Assembly (NCBI GenBank): GCA_014621425.1
Contig: JAANBB010000061.1
Location: 1 to 64,000, forward strand
From: Cylindrodendrum hubeiense
Lineage: Eukaryota; Ascomycota; Sordariomycetes; Hypocreales; Nectriaceae
DNA: 64,000 nucleotides
Direction: 5' to 3'
Shown: one piece after another, positions 24,364-35,633 of the stretch
Numbering within the stretch: position 1 is the stretch's first letter
How the letters are laid out: the number at the start of each line of letters is the position of its first letter
Notes under the pieces: model-generated
What the model saw: only the letters and a program-made list of their open reading frames with translations
What the model was told of the DNA's origin: nothing
Database searches by the model: none
Translations under genes and position numbers: made by a program

Positions 24364-25932
24364 ATGTCGTTGACACAGTACGAGCTGGAACCGGTTATCG
24401 TCCGCGATGAACGGATATTCGAACAGCCAGCTGAGGCTGCGGAGGCCCCTCAGCAACCGGCCGCCACCTCCGAGCCCATCCCGCCGAGCAAGGCACGCTC
24501 CGCAGCGCTGATGAGCACGTTGGCGTGCGTGTCGTTCCTCAACACCTTCAACTCCGGCACGCTCACCGTCGCCCTGCCCTCTATCGCGGACCAGCTGCAG
24601 CTCCCGGAGAACCTGCTCCTGTGGCCCGCGTCCGTGTACGCGCTCGGGCTGTCATGCACGCTTCTCCTGATGGGCGCCATCGCCGACGTCGTCGGGAACC
24701 GCCCCGTCTTCCTCGTCGGCTCCGTCCTGTACACGGCGTGCACCCTCGCCGTGTCCCTGGCGGAGACGGGCGCGCAGCTGATCGTGTTCCGCGCGCTGCA
24801 GGGCATCGCCATGTCGCTCTGCATGCCCACATCCGTGAGCATTATCACGTCGACGTTCCCGAGCGGCAAGATGCGCAACGTCGCCTTCGCTGCGTTTGGC
24901 GGCGGCAGCCCGCTTGGGTTTGCCACGGGTCTGGTTCTAGGCGGTGTCTTTGTCCAAGTGTCGGGATGGAGGACGGCCTTCTACATGGCCACCGGGATTA
25001 ATGCCGTCATAACTGTCCTCGCGTGGTATACACTGCCCAAAACGACCCCCGTGGAGAATATGCGGCACCACTTCATCCACGGGTTCGACTGGGTTGGCGT
25101 CGTGGCCGCCAACCTCTGCCTCGCCATCATGTCGTACATCTTCGCCCAGATAACAGGGAGCGGGAGCACGATGAAGAAGCCATACAACATCGTTCTACTA
25201 GCCGTGGCAGCCCTGTTGATCCCATTCTTCATCTTCTGGGTGGGCCGCCAGGAACGTCTGGGCCGACCAGCCATCATCTCCAACAGCATCTGGAAGAACC
25301 GGGAATTCACGACAGTGTGCATCACCGTATTCCTAGTGTGGTCGTGGTTCAACGCCTTCGGCTACTGGACGACGCTGTTCTTCCAGATCACGCAGGGGCT
25401 CAATGCGCTCGACGCAGCACTGAGGTTCCTCCCGATGGTCACGGCCGGAGTGCTCACAAACATCGTCGCGGGCATGGTCATGGACAAGGTTTCGGCGGGC
25501 AACCTGGTGTTAATCGGCGGAGTTCTGAGCGCCATCTCGCCGCTGCTCTTCGCCATCCAGGGCCCGGAGTGGACATACTGGGCAGCCGGCTTCCCAGCCA
25601 TGTGCCTCAGCGTGGTGAGCATCGACCTGCTATTCAACGTGAGCAACCTGGTCATCACGTCGAGCTTCCCCAGCAAGGACCAGGCCCTGGCTGGAGGAAT
25701 CTTCAACACCGTGACGCAACTCGGGAACAGCGTCGGGCCAGCAATCACGGCCATGATTGCGTCTTCGGTCACGCATTCCAAGATGGGAGACGAGGGGGTC
25801 AGCGAGAAGTCTGCGACTCTGGAAGGTTATCGCAGTGCTTTCTGGACTTGCTTTGGTCTAGCCGTCGTCAGTGTAGCTATTAGTGCGGTGGGGATGCGCA
25901 AGGCTGGAAAGGTGGGCATGAAGAAGGATTGA
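24364..25932 (+). CDS. MFS efflux transporter, DHA2-like drug:H+ antiporter
   Basis: Single-exon 522-residue membrane protein. A cytosolic N-terminus of about 55 residues, rich in Glu, Ala and Pro, precedes about 14 hydrophobic segments, the count expected for the DHA2 group. The loop GAIADVVGNRPVFL after TM2 matches MFS motif A, and GGGSPLGFATGLVLGG in TM5 resembles the antiporter motif C. The family exports small toxic compounds from the cytosol at the plasma or vacuolar membrane. The first half (24,450-25,000) is visibly richer in G/C at third positions than its neighbours. It follows the Zn2Cys6 gene by 266 nt in the same direction, an arrangement common in self-resistance or detoxification sets. 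Confidence 0.9.
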   Translation: MSLTQYELEPVIVRDERIFEQPAEAAEAPQQPAATSEPIPPSKARSAALMSTLACVSFLNTFNSGTLTVALPSIADQLQLPENLLLWPASVYALGLSCTLLLMGAIADVVGNRPVFLVGSVLYTACTLAVSLAETGAQLIVFRALQGIAMSLCMPTSVSIITSTFPSGKMRNVAFAAFGGGSPLGFATGLVLGGVFVQVSGWRTAFYMATGINAVITVLAWYTLPKTTPVENMRHHFIHGFDWVGVVAANLCLAIMSYIFAQITGSGSTMKKPYNIVLLAVAALLIPFFIFWVGRQERLGRPAIISNSIWKNREFTTVCITVFLVWSWFNAFGYWTTLFFQITQGLNALDAALRFLPMVTAGVLTNIVAGMVMDKVSAGNLVLIGGVLSAISPLLFAIQGPEWTYWAAGFPAMCLSVVSIDLLFNVSNLVITSSFPSKDQALAGGIFNTVTQLGNSVGPAITAMIASSVTHSKMGDEGVSEKSATLEGYRSAFWTCFGLAVVSVAISAVGMRKAGKVGMKKD

Positions 25933-26863
25933 GTATGTTTCTGTGTGCTATTTGCAGGCAAAAGAGCAAAAGAAACATTACGATATCCAGCAGTAATGGA
26001 TTGCGTCATGTCTTATAAATAACGAGATAAAATACACCTTGGACTTATTTATAAACCTCCATCATTCCAAACCACGTCAATTGTCTCGCTTCGCGTCTTA
26101 CAGCTGCGTGCTCCCAAGTCTCAATCCGGCGCCGCTGTCTCCGCTCGGCATGGCGTCGGCGACCGACCCTCCACTTCTCCCGCCCGACCATCATGACTTA
26201 TATAATCCGGTCTGTGGTGGTCACAGTCCAGGATGCAAGGAGCCACAAAACCCCTGCAGCCATGACAGCCGCTCGCGTGAACACTTGCAGAGGGTTCGCA
26301 ATTAATTGCCGCGCAGACGCGCTGCGGCTCGGCGAGCCCTCATTCGTCGGCCCAGGCTGGGGGTTTCGGTTCGCCGCCAACCGAGGATATCACCGGCCAT
26401 GACATGAGAGGTTTAATCCACGGGGTGACGAGATGCGAATTAAAGCCGCTTCCGAGACATCATCTGTGCTCAATGGCCCTTTGAGCGGTTTCGTCCGGGT
26501 CACAGAACTGACGCATTGGGCAATATCCAACCCAATGCCTCCCTCGGCGGTACGCCGCATCCTCACTCGTAAACGGCACAGCACGCTGCAAGGTAGGTAC
26601 CAGATATATGCATTCAAGACGGCTTAAAAAGGTCATGTTACACGTACAATCTCCTTCATCTACTCTTCCTCTGCTTGTCTCTCTCTCCTTTACAAGGTTC
26701 GCCCCCCTCCTGGTCCCCTCTGTGACGCCTGATCCGCCAGAACCCCTCCTGAAGCCCCTCCGGTCGTTCTAGGTCTATGTTGATCGGTGGTAATTGTGTG
26801 GTCCCGCAGCTGCGCGCGCGCGAAAGGAAATGTGCATGGTAGTGTGGATATCAATTGCTAAAT
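25933..26863. other. Intergenic region between convergent genes
   Basis: About 930 nt between the + strand efflux pump and the minus-strand IDH gene. It should hold both 3' ends. Short open frames present here have no recognisable features. A (GC)n run lies near 26,812-26,822. Confidence 0.5.
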
Positions 26864-28382
26864 TTACAACGTCTCCATCTTGTCGAGGATGGCACGGGTG
26901 AACTCGTGGGTGGTCGAGGTGCCGCCCATGTCGGGGGTGCGGACCTTGCTGCGAGGATGTTAGCACGGTTACAGCCGTTGGCCGAGGCCATTGCGAGCAG
27001 AGACTTACCCATCGGCAATGACGGCGTAGGTGGCCTTGGAGATGCGGTTGGCATGCTCGTCGAGGCCGAGGTGGCGCAGCAGCATGCTGCCGGACAGGAG
27101 CATGGCGGTGGGGTTGGCCTGGTCCTTGCCCTTGATGTCGAGACCGACGTGACGGCAGCCGGGCTCGAAGACAGCGACCTCACGGCCCATGTTGCAGCCG
27201 GGGACGATACCGGGGCCGCCGACGAGGGCAGCACCGATGTTGGACAGGATGCCACCGTACAGGTTGGGCATGACCATGACGTCGAACTGCTGGGGGCGGG
27301 AGACGGCCTGCATGGAGGCGTTGTCGACAATCATGTCGTTGACCTCGAGGGTGGGGTAGTCCTTGGCGACCTGGTGGAAGGTGCTGCGGAACAGACCGTC
27401 GGCCAGCTTCATGATGTTGGCCTTGTGGATGCAGGTGACCTTGGAGCGGTTGTTGGCCAGGGCGAAGGAGAAGGCGAACTTGGCGATGCGCTCAGACTTG
27501 GCGCGGGTGATGATCTTGAGCGACTCGACGACGCCGGGGACGGACTGGTGCTCGAGGCCAGAGTACTCGCCCTCGGTGTTCTCACGGATGATGCACAGGT
27601 CGACGTCCTTGTGGCGGGTCTCGTAGCCGGGGATGTTCTTGATCAGCGAGATGCTGGCGTAGATGTCGAGCTCCTGGCGGAGGGCGACGTTGAAGCTCTG
27701 GTGGCCGGAGCGGCTGATGGGGGTGTGCAGGATGCCCTTGAGGCCGAGCTTGTTGCGCTTGAGCGACGAGACGGACTGGCGGAAGGCATCCTCGGTGCGG
27801 CCACCCTCGAGGCCGGACACCTCGATCTGCTCCCAGTCGACGGGGACGTTGTCGGCCTTGAAGACGGTCTTGACCGACTCGGCCACCTCGGTACCGATGC
27901 CGTCACCGGGGATGAGGGTGACGGTGTACTTGCCGCCGAACTTGGAGGGCTTGAAGATGTCGGACTGGACGGTGGCGAAGGATCGGGACAGCTGGGGCTG
28001 TTGCTGGGCCACGCCGCGCAGCAGCTAGAAAGAAGAGTGTTAGCCGACAGTGGCCATGGGGTTGGTGTTGCGCGCGTGCAGAGCGCCATTGTGCCATTGC
28101 GTGCCCCTCGTGCGTCCAATCTATCCGAACGTGTTATCGTCATCGTGGGGTGGTGGTGGGATCGCCGGTCGAGCGTCGTCAATTCGTCGTCATGATGGTG
28201 TTGGCCGCCGCCAGCAGCAGCCTCGAGTGCGCGACCAATTCGTCGTCGATTCCCCGGCGTCGGTCGGCAGGCACGGGAGCAAGAAGCAAGCGGGCATCAC
28301 GACACGCAGGCAGCATACGGGCAGAAAAGAAACAGAGCAGCCAGCTTACCTGGGCCGATCGAGCAGAGCCTCGCGACAACAT
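26864..28382 (-). CDS. idh1: Mitochondrial NAD-dependent isocitrate dehydrogenase, subunit 1
   Basis: Exons on the minus strand: 28,350-28,382 (11 codons), 27,009-28,024 and 26,864-26,948, giving 377 residues, the usual length for fungal IDH1. The first exon plus the start of exon 2 form an Arg/Ser/Ala-rich mitochondrial targeting peptide ending near SRSFATV. The mature part begins YTVTLIPGDGIGTEV, then LKGILHTPI, and contains IIRENTEGEYSGLEH, the isocitrate/isopropylmalate dehydrogenase substrate signature. MVMPNLYGGILSN and GGPGIVPGCN follow. In yeast the enzyme is a hetero-octamer with IDH2 in the TCA cycle, with subunit 1 mainly regulatory (AMP and citrate binding). The first intron is long for this genome (325 nt) and sits inside the presequence. 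Confidence 0.95.
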
Positions 28383-29723
28383 TGTGACGGATGGAGGGGA
28401 GGGAAGAGTGGAGAGCGGGTGCGTAGTGTAGGCGTAGAGGGGAGATGGTATGAGGGCACACCGGGACTAGAGACGGAGATCGGAGGGAAGAAGAAAGGAA
28501 AGGAAAGATTCGAGATTGCAAAGAAGAAAGAGAAGCAAGAGACGCAAGAGGCCCCAGGTGCGCGATTTGCTTTAACCCTTCCGTTCCCCGTCCCCCGTCC
28601 CCCGTTGCCCCAAGGTTCCCACGGGCGCAATGGCCCATCGGACCCTCTGTAAACCTGGGAACCGTGGCCCATTACCGAGCCGCGACACCTTTTTTCCTTC
28701 GGCCGCCGCTCGTTTTTCCGCGCTTGGTCCGAGGGCAGCGATTTTCTCGGGCGAGCAGAAGGCAGAACATGTCCACCACCAAAGACTCCACCACCGCCCG
28801 CCTCTCCACCTGCGAGCGGCCAGCACCGCGCTACGCCTCTTGCGGCCGCCGTCTCGGTGTCACCGCATCTGCCATCCTGCCCTCCTTAGGCTTAGCGCCC
28901 TGGGAATATTGCCTAAGCGGCGGGATTAAAAACCGTTGCGGTGCGGTGCAGTGCATGCCATGCATCAAGTCGAGAGCGTCCAGGTTCGCTACGACGTCAT
29001 GTCAACCCAGCAACAAATGTCAACAATAGCTTTAATCCATAGGCGTGCACCAGCTCGAACATGACGACTCAGTCTCACAGCCTTTGGCAGGGACTACTTC
29101 CTGATTCAACATTCCCCATTACCCAACAGCAGCACACGATACGCACCAACTGCCATTCAATCGCTAAAATGCCATCATGACCCCGACCCCAGAAAAACAC
29201 TTGAAAAATTCACCGTCTCATGCCGGCAGTGTGGAGGTGATCCCGGTTCGCTTTTCTGCCAACATCACCCCACCGCGTTTCGAGCCAGCACCAAACATCA
29301 ACAAGTAGTTAATATTGCACTCACTCTCACAATCACTCTCACAAATCACTCGTTTGATGTGTTATAGGAAACAAAACCATGTCTATTCCATTTCATATGC
29401 GGGTATAACACATGCAACTCGGTCCGGTTCATCCCCGCTCCAATCATACAAAATCAAGACGCGAGAACCCATTTCATGCCGACCAGCCTTTTTTCTCTTT
29501 TCAATGTTCCCGGTCCATCCGTCCGACCATCCCTGTCCTGTACTGTCATGTCCTGTCCTGTTCTATCCGGTCCGTCCATGAACCGGCCAAGGCCAACGCT
29601 CATAATCATCGTGTTTCACAGAGAACCATGCCAACCCAAAACTCCCAAAGCACATCCCCTCCGCCTATGCCGACAACTCGCTGAATCGCATCACGCTCCC
29701 GCCAGGCTCTGGTAGACAAACCC
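28383..29723. other. Intergenic: IDH1 promoter/leader and 3' flank of the kinase gene
   Basis: The part next to 28,383 is GA/CT-skewed (CT-rich on the IDH1 coding strand), typical of a fungal housekeeping promoter. The part before 29,723 should be the kinase 3' UTR. It contains a short CCTGT repeat at about 29,530-29,561. I see no supported gene. Confidence 0.5.
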
Positions 29724-32019
29724 TCACACCTCCTCGTCCTCGTCCAGCGGTTCCACACGCACGAGTATCTCCTCGAGAAGACCCTCAAGGAAACTTCCAA
29801 CCTCCCTGCCCATTCCCACAGGCTCGGTCTTGTCGTAGTGGTCAATCTCCTTGCATACGTGCGCCAGCTTATACACGAGCGACCGCACCTTCTCGTGCGC
29901 CGCCTCGGCCCGCTGCTGCGTCGGGGACACCATCACCGGGCCGTTTCCAGGCTTGAATGTCTGCTGGAGGTGGATCTGTCGCCGCTTAAGCGCCTCTTCC
30001 AGCGCCGGGAAGATGACATCGTTGAGAGCATCCAACTCTCCATTGGGGTTGGCCGGCGCCGGCGATGGGAAAGACGACGGAGCTATGCTATACTCGGACG
30101 GGACCGGTGAATCGGACTTGGAGGGAAGAGCCCGAGGAGCCTGGGCCGGTGGACCTGGCGATAGTGCGGGGACGCGTTGAGGGGGGATCTGCTGCCCCGA
30201 TGGGACTCTCTGGCCAGGGATCGGACTTCCCCTGTATGGCGGTATCTCGGGCAGTGACATGGGCACCAGCTTGGAGCTCGAGGGCCGTGGTTGAATCTGA
30301 TGTGCCGGCGGGGTGGGAGGCACAGGCCACTCTCTCACTGGTGAGGGCGAGCCAGTGCTTCCCTCGGGCGACGCCATGAGATTCAAGTTAAGCATTCCCA
30401 TGTCGCGCTGCAGCTGGCTCTGCAACTCACGGTCGTAGTCTGGCGACTGGCCGATCGCCAGGGGGGTCATCTGCCTCGGTCGTGGGGTCTCGATGATTTC
30501 CCTTGTCACAACCAGGGGCTTCACAGGGCTCAGGGGCAGAGGCACCCTGGAAGGCGATCCGAAGCCTGGCGGCGGCTGTTGAGGCTGATGCGGCACCGGC
30601 TTCCGCTGAGGGCTTGCCTGTCGTGCCGTCGCAGCGTTGCCCGCCTTGACGGTATCGCTCGTTTGCGGGGCAAAGTCTCGTACCTTGGTCGGGCTTGCCT
30701 CGCGTCGTCGCTCGCCGTAGTCGTCTGCATTCTCCATGGACCTCGCCGCGCGCGCATTAGTCGCGCTCTCGTCCATGGCGTTGAGACCAGGCCTGCCGAG
30801 GAGACCTCCCCGCTCGCCGACCAGTCTGACGGTGCCAAAATCCCACATGTCCTCGTCCACCTTCTCGCGCTCCCTCGGTGCCCTGCCGCTGTTGGTTTCC
30901 CACGACTCGTCGTCGTCGCCCTTGTGAGTGGCTGACCACCGCGTGTGCCGCTCGATGAGCTCCGTCAAGTATGTCGTCCGCTTGGCCCGTCTGATAAACG
31001 GGTGCCGTAAGAGGTCCTTTGCACTGGGTCGCTCCTTGGGATCCCTCTGCAGACAGAGCTCGATGAACTCCTTGAAGGCCTTGGTGAAGTTGCCCTCCAG
31101 ACGTGGGGGCGGGTTCTTGGGGATGAGGAAAAGAACCTTCATGGGATGGATGTCGGCGTAGGGGGGCTCGCCGTTGGCCAGCTCGAGAGCGGTGATGCCA
31201 AGGGACCAGATGTCAGCCTTGTGGTCGTATCCGGATTGCTTAATGACCTCCGGGGCCATCCAAAAGGGTGTTCCGACGAAAGTGTTCTTCTTGGTCATGG
31301 TGGCCGAGAGCTGGCCAGAGACACCAAAATCGGCGAGCTTGACCTGGCCGTTGGAGCTGAGCAGCACGTTGGCAGCTAGAAACGAGTGGTCAGCAACGAG
31401 GGCATACAGACAGGCTGTGTAGTTCCTCACCCTTGACATCACGATGGAGCTTCTTGTCCGAGTGCAGGTAGTCCATTCCCATGAGCAGCTCCCGCACGAT
31501 GATGGCAATGTAGTCTTCGCCAATGAGCCCCGGCTTCATCAGGTCGGCACAGCTGCCGCCGGAGCAGAACTCCATGACGATCCATAACTCGGCACCCTTG
31601 GCGTAGGATCCATAGTACTTTGTGACGTACGGGGACTGTAACTCGGACAGGATAGCGATTTCCTGGATGATGTCCTCAACTTCGTCTTCGGCGCTCTCGA
31701 TGTCAATAACCTTGATGGCGACGGCATGACCGGTGCGCTTGTCGACACTGTTTGGGGGATATAGTTAGCGAGATGGATCTCGACGGGCAGGGAGAGATGT
31801 TGTTGGGATGTACGTTGTACGTACCCTTTGTAGACCTTTCCAAAGCTACCACCACCTGATGACAACAAGACCCCTCGTTAGCGAAGCTATCCCACACAGT
31901 GCACACGAAGCAGCCTGGAGAGGGAGCCTAGACTGACCAATGCAGTATTCCTTGGAGTAGAGCAGCTCCGGGTCCAACGCCTCGTTGCCCTCGTCCATCT
32001 CACGCTCACGTTCCGCCAT
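29724..32019 (-). CDS. Germinal-centre (Ste20-type) serine/threonine kinase
   Basis: Exons on the minus strand: 31,938-32,019, 31,826-31,856 (31 nt, encoding the glycine-rich loop), 31,431-31,747 and 29,724-31,375; 693 residues in frame. The kinase domain spans about residues 23-275, with the loop GGGSFGKVYKG, VAIKVID (ATP-binding Lys), HRDVK at 139-143, DFG at 159-161, and the GCK-typical activation segment TFVGTPFWMAPE. The next 300 residues are Pro/Ser-rich and probably disordered. The last 95 or so residues form a helical tail (FPALEEALKRR...VRSLVYKLAH) likely to bind a partner. Length and layout fit the Sid1/SepL group of septation-initiation kinases, but MST-like or Nak1-like relatives cannot be excluded without a tree. 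An in-frame GTG lies upstream; the ATG at 32,019 is the first usable start. Confidence 0.92.
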
Positions 32020-32913
32020 GGCAGCGGCCGCGTGGGCTTTGCGTTTGGGCGGGGACGCTTCGGTCGTGTATCCCACCAGTCAGCGAGGCTCTGCGGTCGT
32101 CGCAGGGCACGCGGGCGACGGGCGGTGGCTCGTCGAGGCGGTTAAATAAGGGCCTGTTGGTCGGGGGTCGGGAGAGGATCGACCGGGCGAGATCGAAGCG
32201 GTGCGGTCGTCGATCGTCGAAAGAGAAGTCGAGGGTACGCCGGTCGGGTCGAGTCCCTCAGATATGGGCCGGAGCGGGACCTGGAGTTTTGGCGGTGTCG
32301 TTCTGGCTCCCCCCACCAAAGCGAGGCGTTTGTCGTTGTCTCGGGCTATTTATGAACGCAAAAGATGCCTTTGTATCAGGCCGCCGCAGGAGCAGATAAG
32401 ACAGCGAGAGAGCGATACTTGGAAAAAGGAAGAAGAACGATGCAGCGCGAGAGAAGAGATGTGATCAGAGTCCAAGTCAACCCAAACTCGGCCAATCCTA
32501 GCAGAACAAATACGGACAGGCCCTGGGTTGCAGCTGCTGGCCGCTGTTTCCGGGCCCGTGAGCCTGAGGGCCAAGCCTGTGCAGCGCCCGCCTGTGGCCG
32601 CTGTGGGGTTGTTGGGCAGTCGAACCGCCCTGGCCAGCGGCGGCGAGGTACCTAGTCTGGCTGGGGGTCTTTGGTGCGACTAGCGAGCGTCGCAGCCCGT
32701 GGAATGAGGGGACGGCCCCTGTCAGGCGGCCCAGGGACAGTTGCGCGGGTGCCGACCCAGCGGGTGTTCAGTGGACGAGCCTGGCCGTGGCAGTGGTCCG
32801 CGGGGGCGTGTGGCAGTATGCTTGGGTGGGATGTGGCAGTGGAGAGGGCCGCTAAGAGCGATCGAGATGGCGGGATGGATGGGTGGAGGGAGGAGAATGG
32901 AGCCCCTCATCGT

Positions 32914-32939
32914 CAGCCCAGCCCAGCCCAGCCCAGCCC
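32914..32939 (+). repeat. CAGCC pentanucleotide microsatellite
   Basis: Five tandem copies of CAGCC are directly visible, followed by looser CAGCC/CCGCAG repeats to about 32,970. It lies in the kinase upstream region, outside supported coding sequence. Confidence 0.8.
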
Positions 32940-33664
32940 GCCGCAGCCATCTTCAGCCCAGTCCAGCCCCGGCACCCAAGACAGTGAACACGACAGCGCT
33001 CCAGCGCCCAGGAACACGCGCAACACGCGACCTGCCCACCGCCCACCGTGCGCCCATCCACCAAAGTTTCAGGCAACGACACCGCTAGAGGAACCTGGCC
33101 CTCCCAGGGAATACGTAGCCCTATCGTCCGCGACGCGCCATTGGCTGGCGGCCGCTCGACGCAGACGGCCAGGCCTGGTGAAACGCATCGTTCCTGAGCC
33201 ACGCGATTGGAAGACGTTGAGATTGGACGTCGGGCACCCCGTCGGCAGCACGGAAACCGTCTGCTCATGGATCAACCAACCTCGACGCAGCTGAAATGAG
33301 ATCATCCCATGTCAACTGGTCTACCGGAAAGCCAGGTTTAACGAAGTCCTTCTCGTTTCTTTCATTTGTGAGTTGGTTGGTACGCGGAGCCGGTGTCGTT
33401 TGGTTCGACAGCGTCATCCATGTCCCCTCGGTTTGCGTGTAAACAAGACATGCAGTTGGACAGGGCTTCTCAGACACAATACAAGGCAGCAAAAACACGG
33501 GACAAACACTCCGCAGTGAATCAAGCATCTAAGTGACGATGGCTTTCTCTCTCTCTTTCTCTCTGTCGCACACACACTCTTCCTCGTGTCGCCCTGTAGC
33601 TACCAGCCGCTCATCCCTCACATCGCAACTGAATCACTGCCCTGCCACCGGCTCCCATCGTGCC

Positions 33665-33683
33665 CTGTCATGTCCTGTCCTGT
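33665..33683 (+). repeat. 19-nt motif shared with 29,543-29,561
   Basis: The string CTGTCATGTCCTGTCCTGT occurs here and identically at 29,543-29,561. Both copies lie a few hundred nucleotides past the stop codon of a minus-strand gene (UBX gene and kinase gene), so both would be in 3' UTR or just beyond. It may be a low-complexity CCTGT expansion or a shared RNA-level element. Confidence 0.6.
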
Positions 33684-33981
33684 CCTGACTTGTCTTGGTC
33701 ACCACAAGCACAGGAGCGTCTAATAGACTCCAGTTGTTCTTAAAGCAAAACACAAGTCCCTGAAAAACAAAAAATGCTTCTGATCCCTTCCTTGCCTGCC
33801 TGCCTGCTTGCCTGCCTGCTGTCTGCTTGGTCCCTCCCTTGGCTTGTCCAGTGGTTCCTCCATCTATGGGCAAAATGCGTCATCCCTCATGGTCCTGTAT
33901 GTAACTAAATAATTGGTAATCATTGTTGTGCTTCATTCCCTCGGCATCTGACTAGGTCTCTCAGCCCTCAGTCCACGACCC

Positions 33982-35633
33982 CTAATCCTCGATAAACTCA
34001 ATCATCACCGTGCCCTGCTTCAACCCCGTATCCGCAATCGTCGCGTCCAAGCTCTCCATTAGGTCCTGGCCTTGAGGCATCTTCTTCAGTTCAAACTCGA
34101 TTCCATCCTTGCCCTCGAGCGGCTCGGCCTTGAGCCACTCGTAGATTCGGCGCACCGGGTCCTCGAGGACGAATCGGCGGATGACACGTCCGTTGGGGTG
34201 TCGGAATTGGATGCGGGTGGTTGTGGCCGGGTTGTTGTCCGGCTCCGCGTGTGGGCTCGTGCCGGATATCAGGGCAAAGGGACTTTGCTCTGGCTCCTTG
34301 CCCTTTCCTTCGGCTTCTTCCGTCGGCTCTTCGGATTTCGTCAGGGCATCGGGGTCATGCACGTTCGGTGTCGAAGTCGATCCCCTGTTCGCAGAGCTTT
34401 CCAAGCTGTTCTTGAGAGCCATCTCCAGCATCTCGTCCTCCGTCATCCGCTCCACGTCCACCACTTGAGGCTTTCGTGCCGTCGAAGTGGCAACCGGGTT
34501 CTTGCTGTTGGCGGCGAGACTGTATCGGTCGAGGAACTCGGCCAGCTCAGCGTGAAAGTCCGCCGCTGCAGGGAACGGCCTGCCGCTCCACACCTTGACC
34601 TGCTCGCCAGTTCGAGGATCGATGATGGAGACGTGGGGGTAGTTGTCAGGATTTTCGTGGGTCTGGTTGGGGAAGTAAAAGGTGATGTACTCCTCGGCGT
34701 CGGGAAAGTCCTTATCATACTGCAAGAATATGAAGTTCTCCGACACCAGCTCCCGGATGTTCTTGTCCTTCCAGACATCGCGGTTCAGGGCCTGGCAGTT
34801 GAAATCGTTCATGTCCTGCAGGTTCACGATAATCCACTTCTTGTCCTCCTTTCCCAGAGTTCGGGCCTCGTCCCAGGTCATTCGGGCCATGATGTCGTAG
34901 GGTGGCCGAAACAGATCCTCAAGCCGTCTCGCGTGGGCACCAGCACCGTTCTCGGCCGACTGGGTTGGGTGGCGTTCGGGATCACCCCATATTTGTTGTG
35001 AAAAGGGACCGCCAGATCGGGCTGCATAATGTCTTGTCAGAAGAATCTTTGAGTCTCAGTGGCTTGCTTTGGCTTACGCTGTTGTTGCTGTCGTCTTCGC
35101 AGCTGTTCCAAGAGGGCAGCCTCCATGTCCCCATCGCCGTCACCCCAGGCCGGACCTGGGGCAACGAGGGTCTCGGTGGTGCGGGCAATGGGGGCCCTCA
35201 CATCTTCCATGGCAGAACCGGAACCCGAGGCAGCGCCAGGCTCTTGGTATAGCTCCTCCTGCAACCGCTTGGCCATGGCCATGTCCTCTTCCTCTTGGGC
35301 GAGAGCAGCGGCCTGGGCAGCAACGGCGCGGTCGTTGTCGACCTCGTTGTCGGAGTCATCGTCAAACTGCATCTGCTCGTCCTCGTCGCTATCGATGTGG
35401 ATGACGCCGTCCGAGTCCTGGGTCCCGATGTTGGGCCTGGCGGCGGCGGGCGCAGTGGTCGACAGGGCTGCGTTGGCCGACAGGCCAGCACCAACTCCGG
35501 AGGCGAGATCGGGGTTCTCGTAGAATAGTTCGATGGCGCGCTCGAAGTTGCCAGCGGTCATCTCGAGAAAGCTGCGAGCGACGTCGGGGCTGGCACCCGT
35601 AATGGCATTGAAGGTGGCGATGTTGTCGTCCAT
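33982..35633 (-). CDS. UBA-UAS-UBX domain protein (Ubx5/UBXD7-like p97/Cdc48 adaptor)
   Basis: Exons on the minus strand: 35,078-35,633 and 33,982-35,021, joined through an intron starting GTAAGC with a CTGAC branch sequence; 531 residues. Residues 1-45 are a UBA-like fold (FNAITGASPDVARSFLEMTAGNFERAIELFYEN) that binds ubiquitin. An acidic stretch and a short Glu-rich helix (about 100-140) resembling a ubiquitin-interacting motif follow. A UAS thioredoxin-like domain is next (about 235-350; RPPYDIM...KWIIVNLQD...NRDVWKD). A UBX domain closes the protein (about 445-531), starting TTRIQFRHPNGRVIRRF. The family bridges ubiquitinated substrates, such as those of cullin ligases, to the AAA ATPase Cdc48. 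All expected domains are present and full length. Confidence 0.93.

Larger units (their letters stand above)
32020..33981. other. Intergenic: kinase promoter, simple repeats, 3' flank of the UBX gene
   Basis: No supported gene. An open frame at 32,671-33,294 is Arg/Pro/Gly-rich, lacks domain features and includes a CAGCC repeat, so I do not call it. The stretch near 33,600-33,860 is CT/TG-rich with CCTG-type microsatellites and probably belongs to the 3' end of the UBX gene. Confidence 0.5.

Noticed and set aside
26855..28195. 446-residue open frame on the + strand
   Set aside because: It is the antisense of IDH1. Its composition (Gly, Ala, Asp, Leu, Val runs) is typical of a shadow of GC-rich codon use, and the opposite strand has clear IDH motifs.
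32671..33294. 207-residue open frame on the + strand
   Set aside because: Arg/Pro/Gly-rich, includes a CAGCC microsatellite, no recognisable domain; lies in the kinase upstream region.
34072..35001. 309-residue open frame on the + strand
   Set aside because: It lies antisense to the UAS-UBX part of the UBX gene and shows no domain of its own.
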